Shown: positions 50,928 to 60,309 of the stretch, one piece after another
Layout: each line of letters starts with the position of its first letter
Position numbering within the stretch: the first letter of the stretch is position 1
From: Actinomycetes bacterium
Lineage (GTDB): Bacteria; Actinomycetota; Acidimicrobiia; Acidimicrobiales; RAAP-2
DNA: 64,000 bases
Assembly (NCBI GenBank): GCA_021793395.1
Contig: JAJYSU010000003.1
Location: 1-64,000 of the forward strand
Direction: 5' to 3'
Notes under the pieces: model-generated
Told to the model about the DNA's origin: nothing
The model's database searches: none
Seen by the model: the letters and a program-made list of their open reading frames with translations, nothing else
Made by a program: the position numbers and the translations under genes

Positions 50928-52249
50928 AACGCGAGGTCCAGGCTCTGCGTCGCGTTGAGGCGAGGGTCGCAAATCGTCGTGTAGTTGAGATCGAGGTCGT
51001 CCTCGTGGAGCCGCGATCCTCCGCCCAGGCACTCGGTGACGTCGTCGCCGGTCAGTTCGATGTGCAGTCCCGCCGGCCAGGTACCCAGGGCTTGGTGGAT
51101 GGAGAAGAACTGCGACACCTCGTCCATGATCTGGTCGAAGTGGCGGGTCTTTTGACCACCGGCGGCGAGGAACGTGTTGCCGTGCATCGGATCGCACGTC
51201 CAGAGAACCCGTCGCCCCTCATCGCGGGTGCTCTCGATGAGGCTCGGCAGGTGCCGCGAAATTCGCTCGTGTCCCATGCGCGCGATCAGGGTGAGTCGTC
51301 CGGGAACGTTGTCGGGATTAAGGACGTCGATCAGCCGACGAAGTTCGTCCACGTCGACGCTCGGTCCGACCTTCAGGCCAATCGGGTTGGCGACGCCGCG
51401 CAAGAACTCGACGTGGGCACCGTCGAGCTGGCGAGTCCGGTCGCCGATCCAGAGCATGTGCGCCGAGCAGTCGTACCAGTCGCCCGTGAGCGAGTCGCGA
51501 CGGGTCAGGGCCTGCTCGTAGGGGAGGATGAGCGCCTCGTGACTGGTGTAGAAATCCACTCCCTGTAGCGCGCTGTCGTCGTGGAGGTCGATCCCGCAGG
51601 CCTTCATGAACTGCAGGGCGCGTTCGATCTCGTCGGCGACCATGGCGTAGCGCTTGCCCTCGAGGGAGTTGGCGACGAACTCCTGATTCCACGCGTGGAC
51701 CCTCGAGAGTGCGGCGAAGCCCCCTTTGGTGAAGGCGCGCAGAAGGTTGAGGGTGGCCACGCTCTGGTGGTAGGCGGTGAGGAGACGGTCGGGGTCGGGC
51801 CGCCGGGACGCGGCGTCGAAGCGGTCGCCGTTCACGATATGACCGCGGAACGAGTCCAGCCGTACCCCGTTGCGTTCCTCGTAGGGATCGGAGCGAGGTT
51901 TGGCGAACTGACCGGCGATACGTCCCACTTTGATGACGGGAACCCCCGACGCGTACGTGAGGGCTACCGACATCTGCAAGATAACCTTCAATTTGTCGCG
52001 AATCGAGTCAGCCGAGCCTTCGTCAAAGGACTCGGCGCAGTCGCCGGCCTGGAGCAAAAAGGCGTCACCGGCCTCCACCTGAGCCAGTTGTTCGGTCAGT
52101 CGGTGCGCCTCTCCCGCGAAGACGAGGGGCGGTTTGGTAGCCAGCGTCGCCTCCACGCGCGCGAGATGCGCCGGGTCGGGCCACGCGGGGCTCTGCGCGA
52201 CGGCGCGATCACGCCACGTCTGCGGCGTCCACGATGTCGGCGAACTCAC
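50870..52249 (-). CDS. Class II 3-deoxy-7-phosphoheptulonate synthase
   Basis: [86 protein letters not shown]. Confidence 0.95.
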   Translation of the reverse strand: MSSPTSWTPQTWRDRAVAQSPAWPDPAHLARVEATLATKPPLVFAGEAHRLTEQLAQVEAGDAFLLQAGDCAESFDEGSADSIRDKLKVILQMSVALTYASGVPVIKVGRIAGQFAKPRSDPYEERNGVRLDSFRGHIVNGDRFDAASRRPDPDRLLTAYHQSVATLNLLRAFTKGGFAALSRVHAWNQEFVANSLEGKRYAMVADEIERALQFMKACGIDLHDDSALQGVDFYTSHEALILPYEQALTRRDSLTGDWYDCSAHMLWIGDRTRQLDGAHVEFLRGVANPIGLKVGPSVDVDELRRLIDVLNPDNVPGRLTLIARMGHERISRHLPSLIESTRDEGRRVLWTCDPMHGNTFLAAGGQKTRHFDQIMDEVSQFFSIHQALGTWPAGLHIELTGDDVTECLGGGSRLHEDDLDLNYTTICDPRLNATQSLDLAFYVAEFLRGFDLASGATSL

Positions 52250-52336
52250 GTCTGTAGCGTAGAGCCTGGCGCATCGGGGGGCAATCCGTCGCGTTGACGG
52301 TCCCCCGAGCGTGGGGCGGGCCGTTAGGCTCAGGAG

Positions 52337-52906
52337 GTGACTGCACGGCGGATCGGCCTCTTTGGAGGCACCTTCGACCCTCCGCACCTGGGCCACGTCG
52401 CGGCGCTCCAGGCGGCGGCGCACACGGGTCACTTCGAGCGCATTGAGGTGACCGTCGCCGGTGATCCGTATCGCAAACGCGACGTCGGGCCGGTGCTTCC
52501 GGGCGAGTGTCGCCTGGCCATGGCCCACGTCGCCTTCGACGGGTTGGATCTCGTGCACGTGTCGGATCGCGAGATTCGTCGAGCGGGGCCCTCGTACACC
52601 ATCGACACGGTGATGGAGCTGCGCGAGGAGTGGGACGACGTGGACCTGATCGTCGGTGCGGACCTGACCTCCCAACTCGACTCGTGGCACCGTGCGCGCG
52701 AACTGGCCGCTCTCGTGCGCGTGGGCGTGGTTCCCCGGCCCGGCGGAGCCGCGTCGCTGGGGCCCACGTGGCGGTCTTACGAGATTCCCATGAGCCCGGT
52801 GGACCTTTCCAGCACCTTTATCCGTCAACGGCTCCTGAGTGACGAGGATCTGCGACACGTGCTGCCCGCGGCGGTCGTGCCCATGTACGAGAACTTTCGG
52901 GAGTAG
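52337..52906 (+). CDS. nadD: Nicotinate-nucleotide adenylyltransferase
   Basis: [38 protein letters not shown]. Confidence 0.95.
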   Translation: MTARRIGLFGGTFDPPHLGHVAALQAAAHTGHFERIEVTVAGDPYRKRDVGPVLPGECRLAMAHVAFDGLDLVHVSDREIRRAGPSYTIDTVMELREEWDDVDLIVGADLTSQLDSWHRARELAALVRVGVVPRPGGAASLGPTWRSYEIPMSPVDLSSTFIRQRLLSDEDLRHVLPAAVVPMYENFRE

Positions 52907-52918
52907 AGTCGGGTCGTC

Positions 52919-53098
52919 ATGGCGGTGCGACTATTCGATCTGACGGAGACGCAGCCCGTGAGGCTGGCGGTGGTAGAGGCAGCTCCACGGCGGCGACGGG
53001 AGTTGCGTCGGGTACGTCGGCGATGGGCGGCCGTGGCCGTCATCAGCGTGGGGGCGCCGTTCGTGGCGGCGCTCGTGGTGCTGGAGATGGTGCACTGA
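52919..53098 (+). CDS. Small (59 aa) single-TM hypothetical protein
   Basis: [59 protein letters not shown]; basic juxtamembrane region plus one hydrophobic helix. Absent from the supplied ORF track. Confidence 0.55.
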   Translation: MAVRLFDLTETQPVRLAVVEAAPRRRRELRRVRRRWAAVAVISVGAPFVAALVVLEMVH

Positions 53099-53496
53099 GC
53101 ACGACCGCGACGGGAGTCGCGGCCGATCCGGGACCGTGGGATCCCTACGTCGAGACGGTGGTGGAGGCCGTACTACGTGCGGTGGACGACAAGGCGGGAA
53201 TCGACGCGGTGGTGCTCGACCTGCGCGGGCTGGTTGACTCCTTCGACGCGTTGATTCTCGTCACGGGTCGCGGTGATCGTCACGTGCGCACGTTGGCCGA
53301 GCACATCGAGAGTGAGATCGCGCGCGCCGCGGACGTTCGACCGCGTCACGTGGAAGGATGGGCGTCGGCGCAGTGGATTGCCCTGGATTACAGCGACGTC
53401 ATTGTGCACGTCTTCGATCCCGTGGCGCGGGCCTACTACGACCTTGAGCACCTGTGGAACGCCGCACGGGTCCACTGGCCCCAGCCGACGCCCTAA
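53023..53496 (+). CDS. rsfS: Ribosomal silencing factor RsfS (start uncertain)
   Basis: AVLRAVDDKAGIDAVVLDLRGLVDSFDALILVTGRGDRHVRTLAEHIE...WIALDYSDVIVHVFDPVARAYYDLEHLW. Confidence 0.9.
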   Translation: MGGRGRHQRGGAVRGGARGAGDGALSTTATGVAADPGPWDPYVETVVEAVLRAVDDKAGIDAVVLDLRGLVDSFDALILVTGRGDRHVRTLAEHIESEIARAADVRPRHVEGWASAQWIALDYSDVIVHVFDPVARAYYDLEHLWNAARVHWPQPTP

Positions 53497-54071
53497 CTAT
53501 TCAGGAGACTCTGGTAGTCGCGGGCGGTCACCACGTCACTCGTTCCACCGTGGGGCAGGGGCGAATGCTGAACGACACCCGCCACGGTGATCTCGATACC
53601 GCGGGTGGCACCGACGTCGGCGGCGGTCAGGGCGAGTTGTCCTGTTGCGAGGATGTCGCGTCGAGGTGAGAGGGTGCTGAGCGGCGTGGCCAGGCCGATG
53701 TAGCCGACGTGCTGGCGCACGACCGCCTGAACGATGACGAGGCTGCGTGGTAGCGCGCTCGTAAAGCCGGTCGCCGCCTCGATGGGCGTCGGTCCCAGGG
53801 TGAGTTCCTGAAGTACCGACGCCAACGTGGGGGGCGAGGGAACGATGCGGCTCGACGGCGAGAGATGCCCCGTGGCGTCGACGATGTAGACCGGCTGAGT
53901 AATGAAGGTAACGTGACCGCCCGGTGTTCCCGGAATCGTCTTGCCCAGGAGCCCGAAGTGCACGGTCGTGGGGTTGATGACGACCGGGGTTCTGGCGGTC
54001 GGCACCAGGGTGCATCCGGCCAGCATCAGTCCCGCCCCGACGAGGATACCGGCCACGATGATTCGCTTCAT
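53493..54071 (-). CDS. GerMN-like lipoprotein
   Basis: Lipobox LAGC; VLQELTLGPTPIEAATGFTSALP resembles GerMN repeats; overlaps the histidine kinase gene. Confidence 0.72.
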   Translation of the reverse strand: MKRIIVAGILVGAGLMLAGCTLVPTARTPVVINPTTVHFGLLGKTIPGTPGGHVTFITQPVYIVDATGHLSPSSRIVPSPPTLASVLQELTLGPTPIEAATGFTSALPRSLVIVQAVVRQHVGYIGLATPLSTLSPRRDILATGQLALTAADVGATRGIEITVAGVVQHSPLPHGGTSDVVTARDYQSLLNS

Positions 54072-55459
54072 TCGGCGCTCTCCTCGCTGAGGGGAAGGCG
54101 TATCTGGAAACGGGCCCCACCTTCGGGACTGGTCAACGTGGTGATCGTACCGTGGAACGAGGTGACGTGCTCACGCACGAGCGCGAGCCCTAGCCCCGAC
54201 CCGTGCGCTCGCCCGCGATCGTGCGCGGCCCGGCCCCGGAAGAATCTCTGGTAGATCCGCTCGCGTTCCTCGATCGGTACGCCCGGTCCCTCGTCGTCCA
54301 CGTTGACGACGAGGGACGTTCCCTCGACGGCGATGCGTACCGCGGTGATGCCTCCGGCGTAACGCTCCGCGTTGGCGGTGAGATTCGTCATCACCCTCTC
54401 AAAGCGGCGCCGATCAACGCTGACTCGGGCTTCGTCTACGTCCGGTGCCACCTCGAGGGGCGGTGGCTCGGAGCCGAAGTGGCGCGCGGCGCTACGCACC
54501 GACTGCGCCACGAGTGGCCCGGCGGGTACGACCTCGATCAGCCGGCCCGCCATTCCCGCGTCGGCGCGAGCCATCTCGAGGAGGTCCTCGACGAGTGCCT
54601 GGAAGATGGCGAGGTCGGCGCACAGTAGGTCGAGGCTCTCGCGTCCGACGGCTGAGAGCTCGTGACGATGTTCGCGTAGGACCGCGGTTGTCGTGGCCAT
54701 CGTGGTCAGTGGCGAGCGCAACTCGTGACTGACGTCACTCGCGAAGCGGGCGTCGCGCTCCATTCGCTCGACGAGGCGGCTGACCATCGTGTTGAAGGAG
54801 TTCGTGAGTTGTTGGACCTCGGCGTCGGCTCGCCCCACGACGAGCCGCGTGGTCAGCTCGCCGTCGGCAATCGCCGCCGCGGTCGCCGACACTTCCTCGA
54901 GGGGCCGCACCGCACGCCGAATGAGCCATAGTCCGCCGCTGATTCCCAGGACCAGGGTCAGGAGCGCCCCGAGGATCAGCACCAGTAACAGCGTGTGCAG
55001 CGTGTGCTCGAGTCGACCGAGCGGGAAGACTTGAAAGACCTGGGTTTCCACCGCGGGGATTGGCACGCCGACGACGAAAATCAGTTGGTGGCCGCGCAGC
55101 AGCGTCTGGTCCACGACTCGTCCATTGTCGACCATCGTGACGATGTGAGTGGTCACGTCCGTGGTGGCCGCCCCGTGGCTCTTGGAGAGCCATTGGTGGT
55201 GGGTATGCACCAGGACACTGGATCCCGTGGCGGTCTCGATGGAGTTCAGGATGCTGGGCAGTTGGGGCGGAGCGCTATACAGCGTGCTGCGTATCAGCGC
55301 CGCGTTCACGTAGCTCTGGTGCAGGTCGGTCTGCTGCTGGTTGTTGATCAGCACTCGTTGGACACCGACGAAGGTGAGTGAGGCGAAGATTGAACTGAGC
55401 GCGAGCGCGCCAATGCCGAACGTCACCAGAAGGCGGACCCGCAGGCTGCGCAGGCGCAC
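54068..55459 (-). CDS. Sensor histidine kinase (HAMP-HisKA-HATPase_c), MtrB-like
   Basis: SDVSHELRSPLTTMATT H-box; VNVDDEGPGVPIEERERIYQRFFRG; GSGLGLALVREHV. GTG start chosen next to the response regulator stop. Confidence 0.93.
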   Translation of the reverse strand: MRLRSLRVRLLVTFGIGALALSSIFASLTFVGVQRVLINNQQQTDLHQSYVNAALIRSTLYSAPPQLPSILNSIETATGSSVLVHTHHQWLSKSHGAATTDVTTHIVTMVDNGRVVDQTLLRGHQLIFVVGVPIPAVETQVFQVFPLGRLEHTLHTLLLVLILGALLTLVLGISGGLWLIRRAVRPLEEVSATAAAIADGELTTRLVVGRADAEVQQLTNSFNTMVSRLVERMERDARFASDVSHELRSPLTTMATTTAVLREHRHELSAVGRESLDLLCADLAIFQALVEDLLEMARADAGMAGRLIEVVPAGPLVAQSVRSAARHFGSEPPPLEVAPDVDEARVSVDRRRFERVMTNLTANAERYAGGITAVRIAVEGTSLVVNVDDEGPGVPIEERERIYQRFFRGRAAHDRGRAHGSGLGLALVREHVTSFHGTITTLTSPEGGARFQIRLPLSEESAE

Positions 55460-56133
55460 TACAGCACCAACTTGTACCCGGCGCCTCGGACGGTCACGAG
55501 AAAGACGGGATTCCCCGGGTCGGGCTCGATCTTCGTGCGCAGGCGACGAATGTGAACGTCGACGAGGCGACTGTCGCCAAAGTAGTCGTAGCCCCACACA
55601 CGCTCGAGGAGGTCTTCGCGGGACAAAACCCGGCCGTTGACCGACGCCAGGTCGGTGAGGAGGCGGAATTCAGTTGAGGTGAGGTGCAACTCGCTGCCGT
55701 CGGCGTAGCGCGCCACTCCCTCGTCGGGAATGACCTGCAGATCGCCAAGGACGAAGGCGTTCGCTGCATTGTGGGGGCGCCGGCGTAGGTGCGCTCGCAC
55801 TCGCGCGAGCAGTTCCTCGGGCACGAAGGGCTTGGTGACGTAGTCGTCCGCTCCCGACTCCAGACCTTGGACGACGTCGGTCGTATCGTCGCGCGCCGAC
55901 ACGATCACGATCGGCACGTCGCTGCGCGAGCGCAACTCGCGGCACGTGTCAAAGCCGCTCATACCCGGCAGCATCAGGTCGACCACGGCCACGTCGGCGT
56001 TGAGGCGGGTGAAGAGATGGATGCCGTCCTCGCCACTTGGGGCGTCGTCGACCTCGAAGTCGTGGCTCTCGAACATGAGTCGCAACGCACCGCGGATGTG
56101 GTCGTCGTCCTCTACGATCAAAATACGCGGCAC
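55459..56133 (-). CDS. OmpR/PhoB-family response regulator, MtrA-like
   Basis: RILIVEDDDHIRGAL, VVDLMLPGMSGFDTCRELR, KPFVPEELLARVRAHLRR, C-terminal winged helix. Confidence 0.95.
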   Translation of the reverse strand: MPRILIVEDDDHIRGALRLMFESHDFEVDDAPSGEDGIHLFTRLNADVAVVDLMLPGMSGFDTCRELRSRSDVPIVIVSARDDTTDVVQGLESGADDYVTKPFVPEELLARVRAHLRRRPHNAANAFVLGDLQVIPDEGVARYADGSELHLTSTEFRLLTDLASVNGRVLSREDLLERVWGYDYFGDSRLVDVHIRRLRTKIEPDPGNPVFLVTVRGAGYKLVL

Positions 56134-56217
56134 GTTACCTCCCTGGTAACGCCCAGACTACTGAGGTGCTTCGCCGTGGTGGCGGTGCTCGCGTGCCCGG
56201 CGACCTAGCCTGAAGGC

Positions 56218-57123
56218 GTGATCCCACACGGCGTGGTGCAGGTTGGTCCGCAGTGGCACCTCGAGGAGTTCGCCGCGACGCTGCGGGTGCAGGATCGCTC
56301 GCCCGCGACGCAGCGGGCGTACCGAGCCGACGTCGAGCGTTTCGTTCAGTGGGCACGTGACGGAGCGGTTGAGAGCCCCTCGGCAGTGACGCATCGAGTA
56401 CTACGCGCCTACCTGACGGACATGACGACGAGGGGTGACGCCCGATCGTCGATCGCGCGTCGTCGGGCGTCGCTGCGCCGCTACTTCGCCTGGCTGGTGG
56501 AGCGCGGTCACGTGGAGCAGAGCCCCGCGGCGCGTCTCATGGCGCCACGGGCGCCGTCGCGGCTTCCCACGCTGGTGGTGCGCGAACAGCTTGACGTTCT
56601 GCTTGATGAGGACTGGGGGGATGACGAGTGGGCGATACGCGATCGGGCGGTGTGCGAGGTTCTCTACGGAGCCGGCCTTCGCGTCAGCGAGCTGTGCGAT
56701 CTCGACCTGGGAAGTATCGATTTCTGCGGTGGCCTGTTGCGGGTCATGGGCAAGGGTCGCAAGGAGCGCGTGGTGCCGCTGCACCAGCGCGGGCTACGCG
56801 CCGTGACGCGCTGGATCGAGGATGCTCGCGATGACGTGCTCACCGCGGAGTCGCCGCGCGAGGCCCTCTTCGTGAATCGGCGCGGGCGGCGCCTGGGACC
56901 GCGCGACGTGCGCCGCATGTTGGATCAGCGTGTCGTGCGGGGTCACGTCAACCCCCACGCGCTGCGCCACACGTACGCGACCCACCTCGTCGAGGGTGGC
57001 GCTGATCTGCGAGTGGTCCAGGAACTGTTGGGTCACGAGAGCCTGACGACGACCCAGCTCTACACGCACGTGTCCAAGTCCCGCCTTCAACGGGTCCATC
57101 ACGAGACCCATCCCCGGGGGTAG
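56218..57123 (+). CDS. xerC: Tyrosine recombinase XerC/XerD-like
   Basis: LYGAGLRVSELCDLDLGSID, MGKGRKERVVPL, HALRHTYATHLVEGGADLRVVQELLGHESLTTTQLYTHVS; located upstream of rpsB. Confidence 0.93.
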   Translation: MIPHGVVQVGPQWHLEEFAATLRVQDRSPATQRAYRADVERFVQWARDGAVESPSAVTHRVLRAYLTDMTTRGDARSSIARRRASLRRYFAWLVERGHVEQSPAARLMAPRAPSRLPTLVVREQLDVLLDEDWGDDEWAIRDRAVCEVLYGAGLRVSELCDLDLGSIDFCGGLLRVMGKGRKERVVPLHQRGLRAVTRWIEDARDDVLTAESPREALFVNRRGRRLGPRDVRRMLDQRVVRGHVNPHALRHTYATHLVEGGADLRVVQELLGHESLTTTQLYTHVSKSRLQRVHHETHPRG

Positions 57124-57201
57124 CGCTCGTCCACTAGCATGGTTGGGCTCTCTCAAGGCGGGGGAGCGGAAGAGTGCTTTCGGGGTTTCGTACGGTCGCC
57201 G

Positions 57202-57221
57202 CTTGCGGTGCACCCCGCAAG
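57202..57221 (+). promoter_or_regulatory. Leader hairpin upstream of rpsB (CTTGCGG-N6-CCGCAAG)
   Basis: Perfect 7-bp stem 32 nt before the rpsB start; candidate -10 TAGCAT lies at ~57136. Confidence 0.4.
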
Positions 57222-57252
57222 TTGAGTAACCGAACGGAAGGATACGCAGGAC

Positions 57253-58206
57253 GTGGCACTAGTAACTCTGCAGGAATTGTTGGACTCGGGTGTGCACTTC
57301 GGGCACCAGACTCGTCGGTGGAATCCCAAGATGCGCCGGTACATTCTGGGCGAGCGCAACGGCATCTACCTCATTGACCTGCGTAAGACCCTCGTGGGGA
57401 TCGAGTCGAGCTACGCGTACGTCCGCGACCTGGTGGCCAGTGGTGGCGTGATCCTCTTCGTCGGAACGAAGAAGCAGACACAGGGTCCGATCGCCGACTA
57501 CGCGCAGGCGTGCGGAATGCCGTACGTGAATCAGCGCTGGCTCGGCGGCATGCTCACTAACTTCGCCACCGTCACCGGCCGCGTGAAGCGGATGGTGGAA
57601 CTGCGCGCGATGCAGCGTTCGGGGGACTTCGACAACATGCCCAAGCGCGAGGCGCTGCGCCACACGCGCGAGCTGGAGAAGCTCGATCGCAACCTGAGCG
57701 GCATCGCCAATCTTGATCGGGTGCCGGACGCCATCTTCGTGATCGACACGAAGAAGGAGCACATCGCGGTGACCGAGGCTCGCAAGTTGGGCTTGCCCGT
57801 GGTTGCGGTGGTCGACACCAACTGCGACCCCGATCTCATCGACTACGTCATCCCCGGAAACGACGACGCCATTCGCGCGGGCGCTCTGCTGTCGCGTCTC
57901 GTGGCGGACGCGGTGGTGGAGGGGCGCTTCATTCGTGCCAATCGCCCCGCCCCCCGTTCGGCCGCGGCGCCCGCCGGTGCGGCGTCCGTGGCGACACGTC
58001 CCTCGGAGTCGCCGGTGCACGAGACTGGTGCCGCGCCGGACTCCGTCGCTGGTGACGTCATCGTTGAGGATGCTCCGGTCGCCGTCGAGAACGCGACCGT
58101 CGCCGCCACGCCGGTGGAATCTCCCGTCGCCGCCGAGTCCGTGGAGGCTCCCGTCGCCGAGGAAAGTGTCGTGACGTCCGCGGACGGCCACGGTTCCCAG
58201 ATCTAG
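57253..58206 (+). CDS. rpsB: 30S ribosomal protein S2 with long A/V/P/E-rich C-terminal extension
   Basis: [43 protein letters not shown]. Confidence 0.98.
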   Translation: MALVTLQELLDSGVHFGHQTRRWNPKMRRYILGERNGIYLIDLRKTLVGIESSYAYVRDLVASGGVILFVGTKKQTQGPIADYAQACGMPYVNQRWLGGMLTNFATVTGRVKRMVELRAMQRSGDFDNMPKREALRHTRELEKLDRNLSGIANLDRVPDAIFVIDTKKEHIAVTEARKLGLPVVAVVDTNCDPDLIDYVIPGNDDAIRAGALLSRLVADAVVEGRFIRANRPAPRSAAAPAGAASVATRPSESPVHETGAAPDSVAGDVIVEDAPVAVENATVAATPVESPVAAESVEAPVAEESVVTSADGHGSQI

Positions 58207-58229
58207 TCGTAACAACGAGGAGAAACAAA

Positions 58230-59021
58230 GTGGCTATCACCGCCAAGGATGTACAGCGGCTGCGCCAGATGACAGGCGTAGGGATACTGGATGCGAAGAA
58301 GGCTCTCGAGGCCAACGGCGGCGACATGGAGGCGGCCACCCAGTGGCTGCGCGTTCAGGGGCTGGCGTCGGCGGCGAAGCGCGCTCATCGTGAGGCGGGT
58401 GAGGGAGCCGTCGCGGTGGTGCGCGACGGCCACGTCGCCGCGATTGTCGAACTGCGCTGTGAAACGGACTTCGTAGCCAAATCCGAGGAGTTTGTGTCGC
58501 TCGTCGACGAAATCGCGGCCCGAGTGGCTGCCGAGGGCGAGGACGCGGCCGACGCCCTTCAGGATCGCGTCGAGACCCTACTGACCACGCTGAAGGAGAA
58601 CATCTTCATCGGCCGTGTGTACCGTTTAGAGGCAGGCCCCGGTGAGGTAGTCGAGACCTACATGCACCATCAGGCGGGGCGCGGCGTCAACGCGGTTGCG
58701 GTCGTGGTCGCGGGGGCGAGTGCCGAGGTCGCCCACGAGCTGTGCGTCCACATTGCGTTCGCGAAGCCGCTCTACTTGAGCCGAGCCGACGTACCCGAGG
58801 ACGAGGTGGCGGCCGAGCGGCGCACCGTGCAGGAGATCTCGCGTAACGAAGGTAAGCCCGAGGCGGCTCTCCCCAAGATTCTTGAGGGCCGTCTGAACGG
58901 ATGGTTCCGCGAACGGGTTCTCCTGGAGCAACCGTACGTGAAGGATGAGAAAGTCACGATTGAGCAGTTCTTGGCGGGGGCGACCGTACGGCGCTTCGCC
59001 CAGGTCGTGGTGGGCGGTTAG
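58230..59021 (+). CDS. tsf: Elongation factor Ts
   Basis: AKDVQRLRQMTGVGILDAKKALEANGGDMEAATQWLR; ELRCETDFVAKSEEF. Confidence 0.98.
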   Translation: MAITAKDVQRLRQMTGVGILDAKKALEANGGDMEAATQWLRVQGLASAAKRAHREAGEGAVAVVRDGHVAAIVELRCETDFVAKSEEFVSLVDEIAARVAAEGEDAADALQDRVETLLTTLKENIFIGRVYRLEAGPGEVVETYMHHQAGRGVNAVAVVVAGASAEVAHELCVHIAFAKPLYLSRADVPEDEVAAERRTVQEISRNEGKPEAALPKILEGRLNGWFRERVLLEQPYVKDEKVTIEQFLAGATVRRFAQVVVGG

Positions 59022-59029
59022 GACCGCTC

Positions 59030-59740
59030 ATGCGCCGCGTCGTGTTGAAGCTTTCCGGTGAGGCCCTCGCGTCGCCGGCGAGCGACGAGACCATCGACGC
59101 GTCGACCGTGGACTTCCTCGCGCGCGAGATAGCCGGGGCGATGCAGCGCGGCGGCCTGGAGTTGGCCGTGGTGGTCGGAGGCGGGAACATATGGCGGGGT
59201 GCCACCGGGGCGATGGCCGGAATGAATCGGGCTAACTCTGATCTGATGGGCATGCTGGGGACGGTGATCAATGCGCTTGCTCTGCAGGACGCGATTGAGA
59301 GCCACGGGCGCGCGACGCGGGTGATGTCGGCCATCAGTATGGATCAAGTGGCGGAGCCCTACATTCGTCGCCGCGCCGTTCGTCACCTCGAAAAGGGCCG
59401 CGTGGTGATCTTCGCGGCCGGCATGGGCAATCCCTACTTCACCACCGACACACCCGCGGCGCAGCGCGCCGCGGAGATTGAGGCGGACATTGTGCTGAAG
59501 GGGACTCACGGAGGTGTCGACGGCGTCTACGACGAGGATCCTCGGGTCAACGTGAAGGCCTCACGCTTCGACGAGATCTCTTTCGACGAGGTGATCGCGC
59601 GCGATCTTCGCGTGATGGACATGACCGCGATTACCTTCTGTAAGGACAATCGGCTACCTCTTCGTATATTTGACCTGATGGCGCCCGGTAATTTGGGACG
59701 CGCGCTCGACGGCCACGCCGTCGGTACGCTGGTGCAGTAA
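59030..59740 (+). CDS. pyrH: UMP kinase
   Basis: RRVVLKLSGEAL, VVVGGGNIWRG, DGVYDEDPRVN. Confidence 0.97.
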   Translation: MRRVVLKLSGEALASPASDETIDASTVDFLAREIAGAMQRGGLELAVVVGGGNIWRGATGAMAGMNRANSDLMGMLGTVINALALQDAIESHGRATRVMSAISMDQVAEPYIRRRAVRHLEKGRVVIFAAGMGNPYFTTDTPAAQRAAEIEADIVLKGTHGGVDGVYDEDPRVNVKASRFDEISFDEVIARDLRVMDMTAITFCKDNRLPLRIFDLMAPGNLGRALDGHAVGTLVQ

Positions 59741-60309
59741 TGGAGAACGAACTGGTTGACCTCGTGATGGAAGAGACGCGAGAGCGCATGGCGCACGCGA
59801 TCGAACGGGTGAGGGCGGAGTTCGCCGCCGTCCGGACCGGTCGGGCATCGTCGGCGCTGATCGAACACTTGAACGTTGACTATTACGGCACGGAAACCCC
59901 GCTGCGTCAGCTCGCGAACTTCTCGGTACCCGAACCACGTTTGCTCGTGGTGGCGCCCTTCGACAAGGGCGCACTGAACGCCATCGAAAAAGCCATCACG
60001 AATGCCGACCTGGGTCTCAGTCCCTCCAACGACGGCAACGTGATTCGCCTCGCCTTTCCCGCTCTGACCGAGGAGCGGCGCAGGGAGTTCGTCAAGGTGG
60101 TTCGTACCAAGGCGGAAGAGGGCAAGGTCGCGCTTCGCGGCGTGCGTCGCCACGCGCGTCAAGAACTCGAGACGTTGGCGAAGGATCACGGTCTATCGAG
60201 TGACGACATCGAACATCTCGAGAAGGTCCTCGACAAGATGACACAGGACGAGGTGGCGGCAGTCGACGTGCTGCTTCACCATAAGGAACAGGAACTTCTT
60301 GAAGTCTGA
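59740..60309 (+). CDS. frr: Ribosome recycling factor
   Basis: [41 protein letters not shown]. Confidence 0.98.
   Translation: MENELVDLVMEETRERMAHAIERVRAEFAAVRTGRASSALIEHLNVDYYGTETPLRQLANFSVPEPRLLVVAPFDKGALNAIEKAITNADLGLSPSNDGNVIRLAFPALTEERRREFVKVVRTKAEEGKVALRGVRRHARQELETLAKDHGLSSDDIEHLEKVLDKMTQDEVAAVDVLLHHKEQELLEV

Noticed and set aside
52250-52858. N-terminal 200-aa extension of the DAHP synthase ORF (662 aa)
   Set aside because: The extension is antisense to nadD; GTG at 52249 gives the family-like N-terminus and has a -10 six nt upstream.
56218-57123. xerC-like gene as island integrase
   Set aside because: Located directly upstream of rpsB, a common housekeeping xerC position, and 34 kb from the tRNA-Lys island.
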